Part shown: positions 60,543 through 64,000 of the stretch, one piece after another
Position numbering within the stretch: the first letter of the stretch is position 1
Layout: each line of letters opens with the position of its first letter
From: Glandiceps talaboti
Lineage: Eukaryota; Hemichordata; Enteropneusta; Spengelidae
Assembly: GCF_964340395.1 (NCBI RefSeq)
Contig: NC_135554.1
Span: 28,280,630 to 28,344,629, forward strand
Reading direction: 5' to 3'
Length of the DNA stretch: 64,000 nt
The notes under the pieces: generated by a model
The model's database searches: none
Told to the model about the DNA's origin: nothing
Seen by the model: only the letters and a program-made list of their open reading frames with translations
Translations under genes and position numbers: made by a program

Positions 60543-60826
60543 GACTCTGGTTCAGTGCGACAGTCTGCATCTTGACCTTTGCACTCTGAGGGATAAAAAG
60601 TGTTACCAGTCAGGTGAAATCCTAAAATTATTCTGTCACGAATAAAACCCGACATGAAAGATGCTCTATGGCGTTATATTTGTAGAACTGAAATCGGTTA
60701 TGTGTGTGTATTAGCCGGGTAAATTTTGTTTCGCGCTCCCCTCTCTGCCAACAATGTCCAACATTAATAAATATGATGGCCACCCCCGGACAGATAAGCC
60801 CGTCATATCCGGTTTATCTATTTCAT

Positions 60827-60834
60827 ATGCAAAT
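60827..60834 (+). promoter_or_regulatory. Octamer ATGCAAAT (POU-factor site) upstream of Rab3
   Basis: A perfect octamer lies about 1.25 kb before the Rab3 start. POU factors bind this sequence; function here is inferred only. Confidence 0.25.
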
Positions 60835-61987
60835 AAGCGTTAGCATTTAGAGTGAAAGGTAAGATGTCGCCGGAATCTCTCTTCTATTCTTCATTTCTTT
60901 GACCGACTTACCGTTATATTAACAACAACTTGACACAATAGTATTATAAGACAGTGTTTCCACGTCGACATATTGTCTTGCAGCTTGGCGGGAAGGCAGT
61001 CCAAATTTTACGCTATTTTCATCAGTCAGTCGGCTCAGGTGTACGTCACGCAAAATGGCCTCCCAATAACACATATGGGTAGTTTATTGTGAATCGGATA
61101 ACAATTGATATTTTTTGTTTTGTTGTAAATTTGCTGGTCTGGTGGAAAGGTTGGTTTAGTGGCTAGTTCAAAATAAGTTTATCGATTTTGTTTTTAAAAG
61201 CTTGTGTTATTGAGGGGCACCATACATAGCGTTCAGGTGTACGTTTGACGTGTGCAGTACACATTCAATTTACCCTTCGCGGTCTCCGAATACGTTTGTG
61301 ATGGTGTTCGAGTCATTTTAATATTTTAATTTTCTTAGTATCGATTTGCTGGTGAGGTTTTTGCGTCAACTGCTTCTTGAAATGAGACACGAAGGGGTAG
61401 TCCAGGTAATACCCTTACGATTTCGTCCATATCTTTTGCTTGTGTTTTCATTTTAGTCATGTGATTTTGTCAATGTTGCTGGTTGCTTTTTCATATTCGT
61501 GATGATGTCATTTTTTGACAATTTTTAATTGTGTAAAGTAAGCTGTAGCATTATAGCGTAGGCGAACGTGCTGTGCCTTCAGAATAGGAGAGAGAGAGGT
61601 CATTTTCCAAACTCAATTTCGTCACAACTACGTCATTAGCTTTAAAAGCTAGCTATCAGATTTTGTGAATTTCGTAATTAAGAAGTAACGTTTCCTCGAT
61701 GTTCATAATTTCTCTGAAATATTTCCTGCTGTAGACTTCGGTATTGGTTCTGAAGATTGAGTGCCCAGGCTATTTAAATCAGTTTGCTCTGTGTCTAACC
61801 TTGTGTAAATTTCAACGTCTTTGAAGTATCAGGAGGCAGATTTCTGGTAATTTTTTATTGCACAGATATCGTAAAGTGTTTCCTCAATTCATCTACAGAC
61901 ATACCTATCATCCGTCTCCGCTCAGATTGACAGTAACTGTTCATACAAATTTCTTCAGTTTTGGTTCATCACAAGGAGGCCTAACCA

Positions 61988-61996
61988 TATAAAAAG
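61988..61996 (+). promoter_or_regulatory. TATA-like box upstream of Rab3
   Basis: TATAAAAAG lies 91 bp before the Rab3 ATG, a spacing that fits a start site near 62020 and a short 5' UTR. Upstream promoters are not excluded. Confidence 0.4.
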
Positions 61997-62078
61997 GGGG
62001 CACCATTTCCTTCTGACTGATTTCAGCATCTCACATAATCTTATTTGCTCTTTTCCATTCTCTTCGTCATTTCTCAAG

Positions 62079-62306
62079 ATGGCGTCGGCAGCTGTGGACA
62101 ACAAATGGCAAAAAGATGCTGCAGATCAGAATTTTGACTACATGTTCAAATTGTTAATCATTGGGAATAGTAGTGTGGGAAAGACTTCGTTTTTATTCCG
62201 GTACGCAGACGACTCGTTTACGTCAGCATTTGTCAGTACAGTGGGCATAGACTTTAAGGTGAAGACAGTGTTTAGAAATGACAAAAGAGTCAAACTTCAA
62301 ATATGG
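62079..62306 (+). CDS. Rab3: Rab3 small GTPase, first coding exon (gene continues past window)
   Basis: ATG at 62079 opens 76 codons to a GTAAGT donor at 62307, phase 0. Seen: variable N-terminus with [16 protein letters not shown]-loop GNSSVGKT at residues 29-36, FRYADDSF, switch I with STVGID (T54 is the Mg-binding Thr) and VKLQIW before the splice. This matches Rab3, the synaptic-vesicle Rab that controls regulated exocytosis; Q-K-D and FDYMFK separate it from Rab8, Rab10 and Rab27. The next expected segment (DTAGQERYRTIT) is not found through 64000, so intron 1 exceeds 1.69 kb. TCTCAAG just before the ATG could be a 3' splice site joining an upstream 5' UTR exon. Confidence 0.95.
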
Positions 62307-64000
62307 GTAAGTGAAAAATATTTGTTCGCAAATACTTACTTCTCTTTTTTAATTTTCACTTGATTGAATGTCATGTCAATAATACTTCAATTAATTTATT
62401 CCTTTCAATATATAATATAGTCACTGTTCCGTGACATATCAATTTTGTCCTTCATCTTCATGTTTGATTTTTCTGTGTATTTGTGATAAATTAAATCATT
62501 TCCGGACATTACGTATTTCCTGTATTCCTTGATAAGTTTATTTCTTTTTTATCTTTGACGACTGAAATTTATCGTCGTGAGCCCAAAGGGGAGAATATTG
62601 CTATGTGAAACAATAGCACCACAAAGTAATCAATGGCTGCCATATTATAAGTCATGTTATTCCTTATACTAATGGGGTCTGAATGCCACATCACTTTAGA
62701 AATAACCTTGTATTTTGGCAGGATAGTGACATAGAGAAAATGAGACGGCTAATGAGGATTAGATAGATTGTAAAAAATCAGAAATCCATTAGGATTTTAT
62801 TTCCAGGAAGATTTGTAACAAAGAAGGTACACTTAAAAGCATTTGTCTTTGTTGTCCTATGTCAAACAAAGGCCAGTCAATTAAGGAATTTAGCATAGCA
62901 TTGTTAAGGGAATATGTTGACCTTTCAAATTTCAAATTTCAAGTATAATCTATATAGATTTAGACTAAGATAGCTGAAATGAAAGTAATTCAGTGAGATT
63001 ATTTAATTTTGTTTATGAAAAAATTCTTAAATTTTGACATTTAGGGTGATTTGTTTATCATTAGGGTGATATATGTATCACTGTTATAATGTTAATAATA
63101 TTATATGGATAAAATGGTTTGAATGAATCATTTTACTGAATATAGATCAGATATCATGTGTTTCAAAGCACATCTTGGCGTATTCATCCCAGTACACAAA
63201 TATTAAAAGACTCCCCACTCACACAGATGGTGACATTTCCGGTGAAACCATAAAACATAATCACACATCTGTTTCACTACTAATTAACTTACTGCCAATG
63301 TACTGCAGCAGAGTATTGAACAACTGTCATGATAAAATACACCGATAAATGCTTTTCGGCTAAACTCAAATTAGAGAAAAATGATATGATTATATACAAA
63401 GGTATGAAGTTTCAAAATTAGATAACTACTAATGGGTGTTTCCTCTATGTTGTCAGCTTATCAAATATGTCAGTTATTTTGTTGTATTGACTCATCCATT
63501 TAGGGTTACCTGCCGAATTAACCTTGCCGTTGACATGGTAACGCCAACGTAGGCAACACAGAAAGCTTGATATCACATAGTGGTTATCTTGTACTGTATC
63601 AACATTGTAGCTCATTTGCGATAATATGGCAGAGGGGAACAAAAGAGGTCTGCCAAATAAATTTATAGGAATTGATAAGAAAACACTCAATATGAAGTGA
63701 TCTCTTATCTGCACTGTATCCATTAACTTAATGGTTTGGCTGATTGATAAACAACAGAATATTTTTATCAACACAGTTGGTTTGTCATAATATTATACAG
63801 ATATAACTTATAAGCCTCGATATTTGACTGATGCTATTTTGATGATTATTGCGATTTAAGATTCAATACTAAAGTGATTATTCAGTTCAGGGCCATGAAA
63901 TGGGTAGTTGTGACTTGGCAACTGTGGCTGGCAATTACACTGCCAAATATTACTGAGTACCACTAATCTGTTTTAATATATGGGTGTGATATGTTTGATA
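62307..64000 (+). other. Rab3 intron 1 (partial)
   Basis: It starts with GTAAGT and contains no further Rab3 exon. No repeat or second gene recognised. Confidence 0.7.

Overview
This is an animal (metazoan) nuclear genome window. It shows AT-rich DNA, split genes with GT-AG introns, one tRNA gene with pol III signals, many micro- and minisatellites, small inverted-repeat transposons and decayed LINE pieces. The repeat style and the invertebrate-like Rab3 N-terminus suggest a marine invertebrate; I cannot name the phylum from sequence alone.

Three protein-coding genes are well supported. (1) A Patched/Ptr-family membrane protein lies on the minus strand, with 18 coding exons from ATG at 40000 to stop at 18431. 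All exon phases agree and the reconstruction gives 957 residues. It has 12 expected membrane segments and the paired GxxxD(D/Y) motifs of RND permeases. (2) TXNDC12 (ERp18/19-like ER thioredoxin) lies on the plus strand, with six coding exons from 40964 to 51260, 167 residues, a signal peptide, WCGAC active site and C-terminal IDEL. The two genes are head-to-head with 963 bp between start codons. (3) The first coding exon of Rab3 is at 62079-62306 (plus, 76 residues), behind a TATA-like box; the rest of the gene is beyond the window. A tRNA-Cys(GCA) gene sits inside TXNDC12 intron 5.

Layout: 1-12200 has no convincing gene and holds tandem arrays, a TIR element (6807-7509) and a LINE 3' fragment. 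12254-12481 (minus) could be a terminal exon of an unseen gene or an alternative tail. 12700-18280 is repeats and unassigned sequence. 18279-40000 is the Patched-like gene, whose introns carry several repeats. 40000-52415 is TXNDC12. 52430-61980 is repeats, including a minus-strand LINE reverse-transcriptase remnant and a large nested palindrome. 61988-64000 is the start of Rab3.

The most unusual pattern is that tandem repeats in both main genes have grown out of exon-intron junctions and carry extra copies of real splice sites. This occurs at the exon 2 donor and exon 9 acceptor of the Patched-like gene and at the exon 4 donor of TXNDC12. A single decoy copy of the exon 5 acceptor is also present. 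Two further acceptors (exon 3 of each gene) use a microsatellite as their pyrimidine tract. Junction-derived arrays in neighbouring genes suggest that splice-site copy number here may vary between individuals.
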